Shown here piece after piece: positions 23,705 through 34,935 of a DNA stretch of 64,000 nt; the first letter of the stretch is position 1, and every line of letters starts with the position of its first letter. Location of the stretch: the NCBI GenBank assembly GCA_933228915.1, contig OW121840.1, positions 7,299,220 to 7,363,219 of the forward strand, written 5' to 3'. Under the pieces are notes generated by a model. That model was not told where the DNA came from. It searched no databases and saw nothing but the letters and a program-made list of their open reading frames with translations. A program made the translations under genes and the position numbers. This stretch comes from Telmatherina bonti (taxonomy: Eukaryota > Chordata > Actinopteri > Atheriniformes > Telmatherinidae).

Positions 23705-23850
23705 AATCCACTGTGAGGCAACTCAGTCCTGCAGGTTTTAGATGTTTCCCAGCTAAATGGATCCAGCAGCTTATCAAGTTCTGCTCGGTGACTCATTAAT
23801 TTGGTGCTGAAACAGGGAAGCATCTAAAACATCACTTGCACACACTGGTT
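23705..23850. mobile_element. hAT-like MITE relic (CCTGCAGG family)
   Basis: TCCTGCAGGTTTTAGATG and TTTCCC on the left are mirrored by GGGAAGCATCTAAAACATC on the right, giving a short palindromic element. The same family is inserted at 34.56 kb and lies at 38.1 kb. The outer ends are too decayed to show a target duplication. Confidence 0.55.
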
Positions 23851-26235
23851 TGCTATGAGCTGAGGTCCTGATTGGAGAATGATCCTGTTAATTATTGATA
23901 TTGACAGCAAGTCACATGAGTGTGGGATGGCTAAATGCTGCAGAAGATCTCCTTATGCTAGTTTTGAAAAAATATGCCTGTACAGGTATGTACATGCATG
24001 TTAACCAAACTCATAATGGAGATAAAAATTTCCCTTAACTGGAGGAAAAGCCATGGATTTCCTGGGAAACTACCATAATTGCAGTCTGGAAACAGTCAGA
24101 CTTTATTTGTTATTATTAGTTTTACCTTTAACTTATACAGCGTTTAAAGAAAAATATCTAACCAACCAGGTTAACCAGCATTACATGGTCACTTTTGTTA
24201 TCCAACTGTTTAACTTCAGCCATAACAGTTTAACAATATGGATATAATTATCTTTACTTGGTTAAATTGCCTTGGAGTTAGTCGTTATCCTGTTGTTAAC
24301 TCAGCCTTTCAATGACAAGAAAACAGGTGCATTGTTCAGCCGGGCACTGGTTCTCTAAACTGGAAACCCTTTAGGACATCTTTACTGTGTTTTAATTTTA
24401 AAGCTGTTCCTCTGAAAAACACATGAAGATCTGAGCAAACAGTGTTTATGTGCTGTTACTGTGGCCAACATGAGCTACATTACACTGTGAATATAGTAGC
24501 TAGCAAGCTAATTAGCTAGCATGCGTAGCTTTGACACTGGGTGTCTGTGTTCTTGAAAATATTTAAATTATAGTAGGAGAGCCCAGATAGATAGGAACTC
24601 ATGATGGTTTGAATGTTTAGCACTGTCATGAGTAGGTTAAAAGATTAAAGTTTTTACATTTATGAACTGACTCGTTTTACTATTACAGAATGATTCAGCA
24701 ACCTTAGCTAGCAAACTAAAAGTCCTGAACATGGATGCATTATAGATACAGTCAAGGATACAAGTTAAAGAAAAACATTAAAATATAAAATCTGAAGTTC
24801 CAATATTATTCCTGCTTCATGTTAGCTTATCTTAGCTTAGTTTAGTTTAGCTTAGCTTGGTGTTAGCTAGCTAAGCTAAACCATGTTTGCCAGAAGTTAT
24901 CAGATAAACTATATAAATACCAAATTCTGCCACTGTCTAGCTTGTAAATCAATATATTAGAGTAGAAATTAAGAGTAAATTAAAAATTTCTGTTTGAAAA
25001 AAGTGTTTTTCTTAATTATGTTAACATTTTTAGTTTCTTTCCCCCCGACTTTCCTTTTATTCATCACATCTATCATTTGGGCGCTCCATTCATGCAGATG
25101 TTTTTCCTTCAATGTGTCTTCTAAATTGCCACAGAAGCTCCTTCAGGCTTTCTCCTCTTGTTACACCAGCAAACAATGAGTTTAACAACCGTGCGTGTAT
25201 GTCAGAGGTGTATTTCTACAAGGGGAGTGGTAGGAAGAAACAGTCTTTCAATGTGCCTCAAGCTAGTTGTTGAAAGTTGAGAAACTCCCAAACCCATGTT
25301 TAGAGAAGAATGAAAGAGAAGTGGAAAAACACTTTTGGTGGCACTTAAAAAACAGCAACAATGACGTCAACGTTTTCAAGGATTTAAATAAAATGAATGC
25401 TGTTTCATTATAGTGTTACGATGCCAAAAAGAAATTTAAGATTGTTTAACTTCATTTACTTAAAGAAACAAATGGGAGAATAGTCAGAAAAAAAAAACCC
25501 CAAACAATACTTCCTTTTTCTTTTCTTTATTTTTGTTGGCTTACTTCGAGAAGGGCTTCAAAGATTGTGAGCAGCATCTGTTTGTAATGCCATCCAGTCG
25601 TCCGGTTTGGGGCACTGGAAGGATGAGGAAGATGCATGTGATGTGCATACAACAGAGCTTGCAAACAGAAATTACAGTTACTCAACATTGTGGGATCTTT
25701 AACAAAAAACTTTTTGTTTTACCATCAGGGTGACTTTGCTGACATGGTCACAACGTTGCTATGACGGCTTGTTCAGCATCACAACACATTGCATTGTGGT
25801 TTTCCACATGCTAGCTCTGCAAGTGCCATGGGACGCGTAGCTCAGTTGCAATGCAGCTTTCCAGCACTTGGTGGCAGTAATCTCAGTCAGACTAGTTGTT
25901 AAACTCATATTAGCTGACGAAGACACTTAGCTAGCTGCTAGCGCAAGCTAATGTAAAGAAGAGGTATTTAAAACAGCAAAATGAAGAAGAAAATGGTCCC
26001 AAACCTGCCATGAAGGCAAAAATATTGCACAGGAGCAATCCATCTCATGAATAAACGGAGTAACAAGCCAGAGCTGAGAGGTCAGTGTGGTGTGTTAGCT
26101 AACGCTAACATGCAGTCAAACATCCAACAGGGTGGAATATTTCACAAACAAACAAAATGAGCTACTGATGCAGAAAACGTGTGTCATGTCTGGTGACTCT
26201 TAAAAATGGATGAGTAAAATGAAATAACTTTAATG
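23851..26235. other. Unique AT-rich stretch, no gene seen
   Basis: No gene. AGCTAG-rich text recurs at 24497-24532 and 24822-24885 (GTTAGCTAGCTAAGCTAAAC) and forms short palindromes without an identifiable element. Confidence 0.4.
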
Positions 26236-26373
26236 GGCAGCATGGTGACGTAGTGGTTAGCTATGCGGCCCCACAGCAGGAAGGTTGTTGGTTCGCGCCT
26301 CGGCTGGGTTGGTGTGAACAGCGGTCTTTCTGTGTGGAGTTTGTTCTCCCTGTCTATGTGTGGGTTCTCTAGA
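26236..26373 (+). mobile_element. tRNA-like SINE head, truncated
   Basis: A box-A-like GTAGTGGTTAGC and a box-B-like GGTTCGCGCC lie about 35 bases apart, inside the common teleost text GGGCAGCATGGTGACGTAG to TTTCTGTGTGGAGTTTG. It ends abruptly at GGGTTCTCT. It cannot fold as a working tRNA (no matching acceptor stem is seen), so it is called SINE-derived and not a tRNA gene. Confidence 0.65.
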
Positions 26374-26469
26374 ATAGTTTAATTAAAATTATTAAAATAT
26401 TATTAAAATTATATTTTTATTTATATCTCTATTGTCACATTTTACAAGGTTTTTGGAGAAAATTAAGCA

Positions 26470-26885
26470 AGAGGGAGATCAATTAAACTAATATCAGTGA
26501 TGTCAAAAGTATTCACATTCATTACTCAGGTAGAAGTATAGAAACTCAGGTTTAAAGAGACTTCTGTAGAAGTAAAAGTACCAGCTTAAATATTTTACTT
26601 ATGTAAAAGTGTAAAAGTACTGATTAAACAAAATACCTAAAGAATAAAAGTAAAAGTAATGCAAGTGTGAAAAATACCATTAAAAAGCAAAGCTTAAACT
26701 GCGGCACCGGAGCCTACCATGCACTCCCCAAAATACACATTTTTCTAAAAGTTATAATGACTTTAATGTAAAAAAAAATCTAAGAAGTAGAACTAGAAAG
26801 TACTCTGAAAAATGATTGCTCCAATAAAGTATAGATAACTTAAGTAACAAAGTATTTGTAATTTGTTACCTCTGACTAATATGAT
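26470..26885. mobile_element. Candidate MITE rich in TACTTTTAC-type motifs
   Basis: The block holds repeated AAGTAAAAGTA, GTAAAAGTGTAAAAGTACTG and ACTTAAGTAACAAAG motifs, with roughly inverted ends (TCAGTGATGTCAAAAGTATTC on the left, TTTGTTACCTCTGA on the right). This resembles a dispersed teleost non-autonomous element. Related text (AAAGTAACTTGATTCTAAAT) appears at 54.0 kb. No target duplication was fixed. Confidence 0.45.
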
Positions 26886-29800
26886 GTTAATATCTGACTC
26901 TCTTTAGAGTAGAAACAGTTGAAATCCTTTTTCAAACAGGCTGTGTGGATTTACTGAGCTTTTTCCATGTAACCCTCTAATTAATCCATTCTTTTCCTTC
27001 TTTTAAAGGATACATCCGTTTTTCATTACCCATCCACAACACTCCTAATTGGACAACGGACAACGTGCCTGCGAGTCAGGAATATGATGTCATGTTGCTC
27101 TATAAGATCCTAAACATGACAAGATGGCATTCTTAGCTGGCGAGCACATGTCTACAAATGGCTCCTTCATTTGTTGTTTCTTTGGCCAGTTTTTACAGCT
27201 CGAATGGCTGGAAGTGATTAAAGATCAGCCGCGTAAACAGACAGCGAGGTGTTGTGTAAATATTATGTTCTGGGTGACAACATGTGTTGCGTTATTCTAT
27301 CTGAACTAATTACGGTAAGAGCCTAATGAGCGTAAATGGCTCTTGGTGTAATGACAGAGCAGCTTGTTATTTTTTGGGGGGGTGGACAGCGAATTATCCC
27401 CCAGCAAGAAATGTTAAATATTGATTACACCGCAGGGCGCTTTGAAGTTAAACTGTTCTCGGTATCTGGGAGCCTGCCTCTCCGTCTGCCGGTGGGAAAA
27501 ACGATAAATAGAGACAGACAGCGGGACGGCTGACTGCAGCGGGAGGAAATGAGTCTGACGTGCGGCTAACAGCCTACGTTCTGCGTTTCATGTTCCTGGA
27601 AGTCCGCTGTGTTTTGGACTCCAGGACAGTAGGACGATATTGACGGCTGAGATAATCCTGCATCATTGTGATTGATTTTAGGAGACGCAGCAGACAGCTC
27701 CAGCTGGAGATCAAAGGAAAGCCTCTCCTGAGCAGAGGACGGGAGGGGGGGTGGTTGGAAGGGTGTCCCGCCCCTGTCCACCAGCGCCAGATGTTCTCCT
27801 CTCTCCATGTCCCATCATGCTTGATAATTGCACGGCGCACCGTAGGCTCCGTCCATGCCTCCTTGACATTAAAGTGTAGCGCCTGGCGGGGCGCTGGGCT
27901 CAGCAGAGCTTTGAATTAGTCCTGCATGCAGCCGTTACACAACTCCAGTCCTGCAGAGGCCTTGAGCGGCCCACAGGTCCCCAGACTAGTGGCTCTGATC
28001 TTCAGCCAGCTATGGCTAGGAATGGCAATGAGTAGACTGGAAGTGGAGGAGGTGGTTTGCATGTTTCTCTCTCCCTGTGAGCAGCTGCCTCCTCTCATCT
28101 CCCAAAGTGCCGGGCATTTTGAAGTCCAGTTTGCTTGCGTGCTCATCCCTCCTTGTTAGGATGTGAGTCACAGGACTGCTGGCCCTGAGGCCTGTTTCAC
28201 TGGCACCGGCCTTCCTTTGTGCATTGCTTTCATTATAGGTGTCCCACGGTGCTACGGGGGCTGAAATTAGGGCGTGCAGGGACAGATAATGACCAGGTAG
28301 ACATGCTGTAGACATGACACCAGCGTTAGAGGGGCAAACTGGCTCCATGTGTCCTGACAGTACCAGTTATACTCCTCCTCCACACTGGTCTGGGAGCCCG
28401 AGAGAGGGCCTCCCCTTGCCTGATTGTTTGAGTGAGTCAGGTGCCTCTTCCATCTGTCCTCCACTGGCCAGATGGCAAATGATAAGCAGCTGCAGGTGGT
28501 GCATCAGCTGCACGTTTAGCTCTCACCATCTCTGTCCACACGCTCCGTCCCTGGTTCTTCTGTCATCGGCAGCCTTGGGAAGATCCAGACAGCATGTCCC
28601 TCCCCTCAGCCTTAACCTTGCTGCACCTGTACAGCTCAGGATAAACTCCGAGATAAGCACGTCCTTGCTTTTATTTGTTCATTCATTAAAACCTTGGGTT
28701 GTTGCAGATGGCGGGGGGGCTGTGTGAACAGTGAGATCATTGAAAAAGTTTTAGTGAATGGGTCCAGATGTGAGTAGATGAAGGTGCAGAGTGCTTTTCT
28801 CTTGTGATAAATAAGAATATTATTGTAGTGAATAACTTAATGGCTCATATGGAGCTATCCAAAATGTCTATTCCCCCTCATTACAACCAGAATGAGGTCT
28901 GTGCACATAACCTGCAGCGTTGCTCTAACGTACCCTGTAGACTGGATAATGGAGGCCATAAACACAGCCGTTCACACAGAGACAAGCGCTCAGACTCGAT
29001 CCAAACACCTTCCTGTCTTCCAACTTATGAAAGATCTCTGATATTACAGGATCGTCCCTCTCGTTGCTTCACCTCACCATGGTTTACAGAGAATTTTCTC
29101 TTTGCTTAGTTTATCTCAGCATAGTTTTTCTAAAATTTCTTCCTGTTAAAAGGGAAGTTTGACTTTCCACTTTCTTCTCACTTCTACTAAAATACCTCAA
29201 GTGTCCCCTTGTCTCTGTTTGTCCTCGTCTCCTGACCACATTAGGACTTCCAGTGCTGTCGTTGCTTCTAAACGTCTCCAGTCAGAACAAAATATGCAAA
29301 GTTATTTGTTCTAATTGAACTTAAAGCAGTACATGTAGGACTGGAGGAGACAAAACAAAATTTTTAAGTACTTTTATATCTGGGTCAAGTCTTATTTAGT
29401 TTCTTTTTCTTTCAGTGTTGAACTTAAAAAGAAAGCTAATTAAATAAAAGTGTATTAATGTGTGAGAAACAGGTCATGACCCGAGTTAAGCTGAGCGATG
29501 GTGTATCTGAGAAGGGCTTAGTGGAACGTCACATTCGTGGCCTTTCGTTCTTTTTCCAGTCAGTACAGACTGTGTCCGTCGGTCCTTGTTTTTATGAATC
29601 AATGCACCGTGGTGTCTACTGCTTAGCCGCCATGCGTGAAAGGTGGCATGCGGCGCTTGTAGTGCAACGTGATGTTTTTGAAACTCGGGGAGTAATCGGA
29701 TCTGTTCTCTGATCTCAGCATAATCACACAAGTTGCTTTTGAACTTTGTTTTCCTTCCCTTCACAGGGATTCACTCTGGCCAAACAAACATATATGAAAT

Positions 29801-30380
29801 GTATTGACAGAAGATCGCAAACCAACGGACAACAGAAAGAAGACCAGGAAGATGTGTTTCTTGTCACCCGCCACTACCCTCTTTGTCTTTCCGCCGTCTC
29901 TTTCATCTTCTCTTTTTTTTCCCACCCCTCCTCCAGAGCCTATCTCATAGCTTCTATCCTTCCTCGCTTTGCTGTTTCTCCTCCTCTTATCTGTCTGTCC
30001 CCTCTACAGGTTATCAGGTCAAAATGAATGCATGCCACTCAGGACGATGCCCTTAAAGGAAGACAGACAGAACTCACATCAGCATCCCAGGAATGAGCCG
30101 AGATTAGCTTCTAGTTATATATTTGTACCATATAGCCACAGAAACAAAGGAAAAATGCTCATTTGAGATGTAAAACACACACAAAGAATGATTTATTTTC
30201 TTTTCACTGCAGGATCTGTTCAGCTCGATTAACTCAAGATGTCGATGTTCCTTCAAATTTTCATGTCTTCTCAGAAAACCCCTTTTTCTTTACTGAGTTT
30301 ACGTTTTCGGCCTAAAGATGCTCACTGTGTGGGTATCCTCCACCTGTGAAGCTTATGGCCTTTCAATGTATCAGTGGCTT
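26886..30380. other. Unique stretch; possible conserved non-coding DNA
   Basis: No coding gene is supported despite many short open frames. Bases 27040-27540 are repeat-free and include GAACTAATTACGGTAAGAGC and CCTAATGAGCGTAAATGG, which look like regulatory conserved sequence. Bases 27900-28700 are GC-richer, with several overlapping frames on both strands and none protein-like. Acceptor-like tracts at 29765 and 30213 precede short open stretches without features. Confidence 0.3.
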
Positions 30381-30385
30381 CTTAT

Positions 30386-30649
30386 TGTCATGGAGAGGTG
30401 GTGGTGATGTGGACTCAGATGCAGGAAATGCTAGAATAGTCTTTAATAAACTGAGGAACACAGGGAAAGTCTACAGACAACAAACTGGCAAATGGGAACT
30501 GAAACCAGGGAAAACGAGACACAGGTGAAATGAATCAGTAAATCAAAGCAGGTGAACAGGAAGCTAAATGTGCAACAATACACAGAGGAACTAAACTACA
30601 AAATAAATCAGGAAGGAACAAAAGACACAAAAAAGTCCAAACCATGACA
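30386..30649 (-). mobile_element. Solo LTR with perfect 5-bp target duplication
   Basis: The element begins TGTCATGG and ends CCATGACA, the TG...CA termini of a long terminal repeat, and spans 264 bp. Direct repeats CTTAT lie immediately outside at 30381-30385 and 30650-30654. On the minus strand it reads TTCCTGTTCACCTGC, then a TTTATTAAAG polyadenylation-like signal, then a CATCTGAGTCCACATC end typical of such LTRs. No internal region or second LTR is present, so recombination between two LTRs probably removed the body. Degenerate relatives occur at 46.4 and 52.3 kb. Confidence 0.75.
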
Positions 30650-30654
30650 CTTAT

Positions 30655-31085
30655 GTACAAAAACAACCACAAGTGGCTCAGCTACATACTGGTGTGTGCT
30701 TATGCAGCCAGCATCACAGAATCAGCTAAAAACTTCATAATGCAGAGTGATTCACTGTGTCTATGATTTCTATGGTTAATTTATGCACGTCACGCACCAT
30801 CCAGTGACACCTCTGATGAAGACAGAAGACTAATGTTGCAATGTGTCAAGTAGGCAAATGCTAAAATTAAGTTTCTGATAACAAAAATAATGAAATTAAC
30901 CATAAAAATGCTATAGTCAAGAAAAACTCCTTTTATATTATATTTATATTATAGAAACATAGATTATTCCTGTTTGTCAACAAAACATTTGGGATTACTG
31001 CTCATAGATATGTTCAAAGAACAGGCGAACCCTAGTGGTCATATCAGAACTGCATGCAAAGTGTCTTCAGATTAATGACACCTTG
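30655..31085. other. Unique stretch, no gene seen
   Basis: AT-rich, with no gene or element recognised. Confidence 0.5.
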
Positions 31086-32962
31086 TAAAAAGAAGATATC
31101 TCAGGCTTAAGAAAAACCCTTTTATATCCTCAAACAGCGTTTGATATAGCGGTGATAACAAATTATAGACCTATAGCTAATCTCCCCTTTATGTCCAAAA
31201 TTCTGGAGAAAATAGTTTCAGTTTAGCTACATGCCCACCTGAGCAGAAATAATTTATTTGAAGAGTTTCAGTCAGGATTTAGAGCTCATCATAGCACTGA
31301 GACGGCATTGGTGAAAGTTACTAATGACCTTCTTATGGCCTCAGACAAAGGACTTGTGTCCGTACTTATCTTGCTTGATCTTAGTGCTGCATTTGATACA
31401 GTCGATCATAACATTCTGTTACAGAGACTAGAACAGGTGGTCGGAATTACAGGTACAGCGTTAAGCTGGTTTAAATCATATTTATCTGATAGACTTCAGT
31501 TCGTTCATGTAAATGACAAGTCCTCCTCACAAACTACAGTAAGTCATGGAGTTCCTCAAGGTTCTGTACTTGGACCAATACTCTTCACGCTATATATGCT
31601 CCCTTTAGGCAAAATTATTAGACAGCATGGAATAAACTTTCATTGTTATGCAGATGATACTCAACTATACTTATCCTTTAAACCAGATGAAACAAATCAG
31701 CCCAATAGGCTACAAAATTGTCTCATAGACATAAAGACTTGGATGACTAGAAATTTTCTCCTCTTAAACTCAGATAAGACTGAAGTAATTCTCGTTGGAT
31801 CTGAAAAACTCAGAGCTAAATTTTCCGGTTTTGTAATGAACCTGGATGGCATTACTTTAGCTTCCAGTGCTACAGTGAGAAACCTTGGAGTAATATTTGA
31901 CTCGGACCTGTCGTTTGGTCCACATATTAAGCAGGTTACTAAAACAGCCTTCTTTCATTTACGTAATATAGCAAAATTAGGGACATTCTGTCTCGGAGTG
32001 ATGCAGAAAAACTGGTTCACGCTTTTGTTACTTCCAGACTAGATTACTGTAACTCTCTATTACTGGGCTGTCCTAAATATGCCCTGAAAAGCCTTCAGCT
32101 GATCCAGAATTCTGCAGCCAGAGTCCTGACCAGAACCAGCAGGAGAGATCATATTTCTCCAGTTTTAGCCTCTCTTCATTGGCTGCCTGTTGAATCTAGA
32201 ATAGAATTTAAAATCCTTCTCCTTACATATAAAGCCCTCCACAACCAGGCACCACTATATATCAAAGACCTCATTGTTCCTTATATACCAAGCAGAGTAC
32301 TTCGTTCGCAGACTGCAGGCTTACTTGTGGTTCCTAGAGTCTCAAAGAGCCGAGCAGGAGGCAGAGCCTTTGGTTATCAGGCCCCTCTCTTATGGAATAA
32401 GCTCCCAGTTAGTGTTAGGGAAGCAGACACCCTCCCCACCTTTAAGACTAGGCTGAAGACTTATCTTTTTGATAAGTCCTATAGCTAGGGATGGTTAGCA
32501 TCCCTTAGTTATGCTGCTATAGGTTTAGACTGCTGAGGGACATTTCCTGATACACTGAGCTTCTTTCTCTCTCTCTTTCTCTCTCTTCCCCCCCCCACAA
32601 TAACAGTGTTGCATCATTAACATGTATGTCTCCTGTCTCAGCAGGTCTCCCTGGCCGGGAGTAGCAGTTCCTGTTGTCTGTTGTCTTTCTGTCCTCTTCC
32701 CCCCACACAGCAGAGGCAGATGGCTGCCTGTCCTGAGCCGGGTTCTGCCGGAGGTTTCCTTCCTGTTAAAAGGGAGTTTTTTCCTTCCCACTGTTGCCAG
32801 TGTGCTTGCTCAGGATGGGAGATTGAGTTGGACCTCCAACTCAATCTGTTGGTTTCCTTATATAGGCTGTTATGAATTGGCTTTCATTATGTTTTCCCCT
32901 CTGTCTGTAAAGCGTCTTTGGGATTTGACGCTATATCAAAAAAGTTTAATTGAATTGAACAT
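31086..32962 (+). mobile_element. L2-clade LINE, 3' half of ORF2 plus 3' UTR
   Basis: The reverse transcriptase is readable from NYRPIANLPFMSKILEK (about 31150) through FQSGFRAHHSTETAL to LDLSAAFDTVDH, GVPQGSVLGPILF and the catalytic YADDTQLY (about 31650). That frame runs to 32042 but loses register near 31985-32000. A second frame from 32000 then reads DAEKLVHAFVTSRLDYCNS through to WNKLPVSVREAD and stops at 32486, 162 codons without interruption. One earlier stop is seen near 31225. The 3' UTR holds a CT-rich tract, TGTTAAAAGGGAGTTTTTTC and the ATTGAATTGAA end. The endonuclease domain is missing through 5' truncation. Few lesions suggest a fairly recent insertion. Confidence 0.95.
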
Positions 32963-33089
32963 ATTTTCACCTAGAAAATTGTCAAATGTATTGTATTGCA
33001 GTGTCTGTAAGTGCAGTGAAAATGACGGTTGCGTTGTGAAAAGAATGTACTTTTTTACATTATAATCTTTTGACAAAAGAGGGATATGT

Positions 33090-33372
<283 letters not shown>

Positions 33373-34377
33373 AAAGAAACATTATATCAAAGCATCTCTT
33401 GTCCAGATATGGACAACGCTGATCCTTAATGGCTGCAGTCCTGCAAGTGTTTATTAGCAGACTAGTGTAGAGCTTGACATCCAACTCTGCAGTAGTCTCC
33501 TAATTAGCCACTGATCTGACTCAGCTGTGTTGCAGTGAGGAAACTCCGAACACTTGCCGGACTGGAGTTTCCCACCCCTGCTCTTGTCTGAGACCACTAC
33601 AACGTCCTGGTACCTGGATTTCCACATGTAAACCTCAGACAGTGTAGACCTGTGAGTAGCTACATGCACAACATCTAACGTGAACACTAGTGAATCCACC
33701 GCTACCTGTATGAACATGACACTTTAGTCTCATTTTGGTCACATCTGGAAGAAAATGTCATTTTGGTTGTGATGGCCAGCTACCTCTAATTCCTTTAAGT
33801 ATCAGTGATCTCTGACTGGTGGATGCAGCTTGTTTTTCCTGCCTCGCAACATGTTTACGTTTGTTTGCTGCATATGAAGACTGTTCTGCAAGCAAGGCCC
33901 AGTTTAATCCTGGTTCTGCTGGGAGTTTGAACCTGGAATCTCAGGCCAGTCACTAAAACTATAAGGGCTGACCATCATGTGATACACAAAACTGTTTGAA
34001 ATGTCTGTGCTGTGTTCATTAGGTATGCAAACATCAGGCGCACATTAGTCAAACACCCCCAAGGGACCTAACACCACTCTGAATTAATGCATTTGTTCAC
34101 AGCACCACTGAACACATCCATTTGCTGCTGCTACAAAAGCAGAGGACATGGAGTTACTCATTTAAGCAAGCATGTTTGCGTTTACCAACCCCCACATCAC
34201 ATATTATGTAAAAAGAAAGGCGCTGAGTCGCCAAGCCTCAGGTGTTTTCTGCCTTATCTGGTACTTTACCATGTCTCAAGGATTTTAACCAATCAGAAGA
34301 CAGTTTGGCTAAATTCTCCCACATTACCTCTTGAGGTAGCACACTTCATTGCAAAAAACCTCCCTAATTTGGACAAA
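33373..34377. other. Unique stretch, no gene seen
   Basis: No supported gene. The frames at 33454-33717 and 34087-34392 have no family features. Confidence 0.4.
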
Positions 34378-34935
34378 GTAGTTCTAGGGTGATGTTTTCA
34401 AACATGTTGGATCTTTTCTTTTAACAACTGTCTGTAAAAGTCTGGAGATCAGCTGCTGTGGTTTTAGAAGAGGAATGTTTTCTATACAGATCCGGTTTTT
34501 AACTTCAGCCTTGTCCCATGCATGCAGAGATTCCTCCCTATTCTCTGAATCTTTTGGTATACTCCAAGGATGTCCAGATCTGGTCCTCAAGGGCGACAAT
34601 TCTGCAGGTTTTCTATGTATCCCTGCTCCAACATACCTGACTCAAGCTAATGAGAGCTTCATTGATTGTTGGATCCATTTAATGGAACCTGCAGAACTCT
34701 GTCCCTTGAGGACCAACTTTTGGCACCCCTCTTGGAGATGGTGGGATCTTCAAAGTCAGAAAAGCATTTTCCTGTAGTTGTTCCTTAGTTTTTAGACCCA
34801 GTTTGTCTCAGACTGGTGAAACTTTCCATCTGAGAGACTCTTCCTCTCTGAAATGCTCCTTTTATACTGCCATGTTTCTGACTTCTTGCTTATTAACCTG
34901 ATTAGTTGTCAAATGCTCCTCCAGATGCTGCAATG
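34378..34935 (-). mobile_element. Tc1-like relic split by a MITE insertion
   Basis: In minus orientation, the piece ending CAGAGATTCCTCCCTATTCTC and CTGAATCTTTTGGTAT is separated from its continuation GGTGGGATCTTCAAAGTC by about 175 bases of foreign sequence. The continuation carries the GTTTGTCTCAGACTGG block, ACTCTTCCTCTCTGAAATGC and the promoter region CTTTTATACTGCC. Only the N-terminal region and left end of the transposon survive. Confidence 0.8.
34562..34738. mobile_element. hAT-like MITE nested in a Tc1-like relic
   Basis: The ends are inverted: CTGGTCCTCAAGGGC near 34580 on the left and GTCCCTTGAGGACCAAC near 34701 on the right. Inside, CTGCAGGTTTTCTATG is mirrored by GGAACCTGCAGAAC. 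It has no coding capacity. Its position inside the older relic gives the order of insertion. Confidence 0.7.

Noticed and set aside
26236..26373. A tRNA gene
   Set aside because: Box A- and B-like motifs are present, but no tRNA fold could be drawn and the flanks are typical SINE text.
27900..28730. Overlapping frames of 76-137 codons as a multi-exon gene
   Set aside because: Both strands are open to the same degree, and no frame shows a domain or a consistent set of splice sites.
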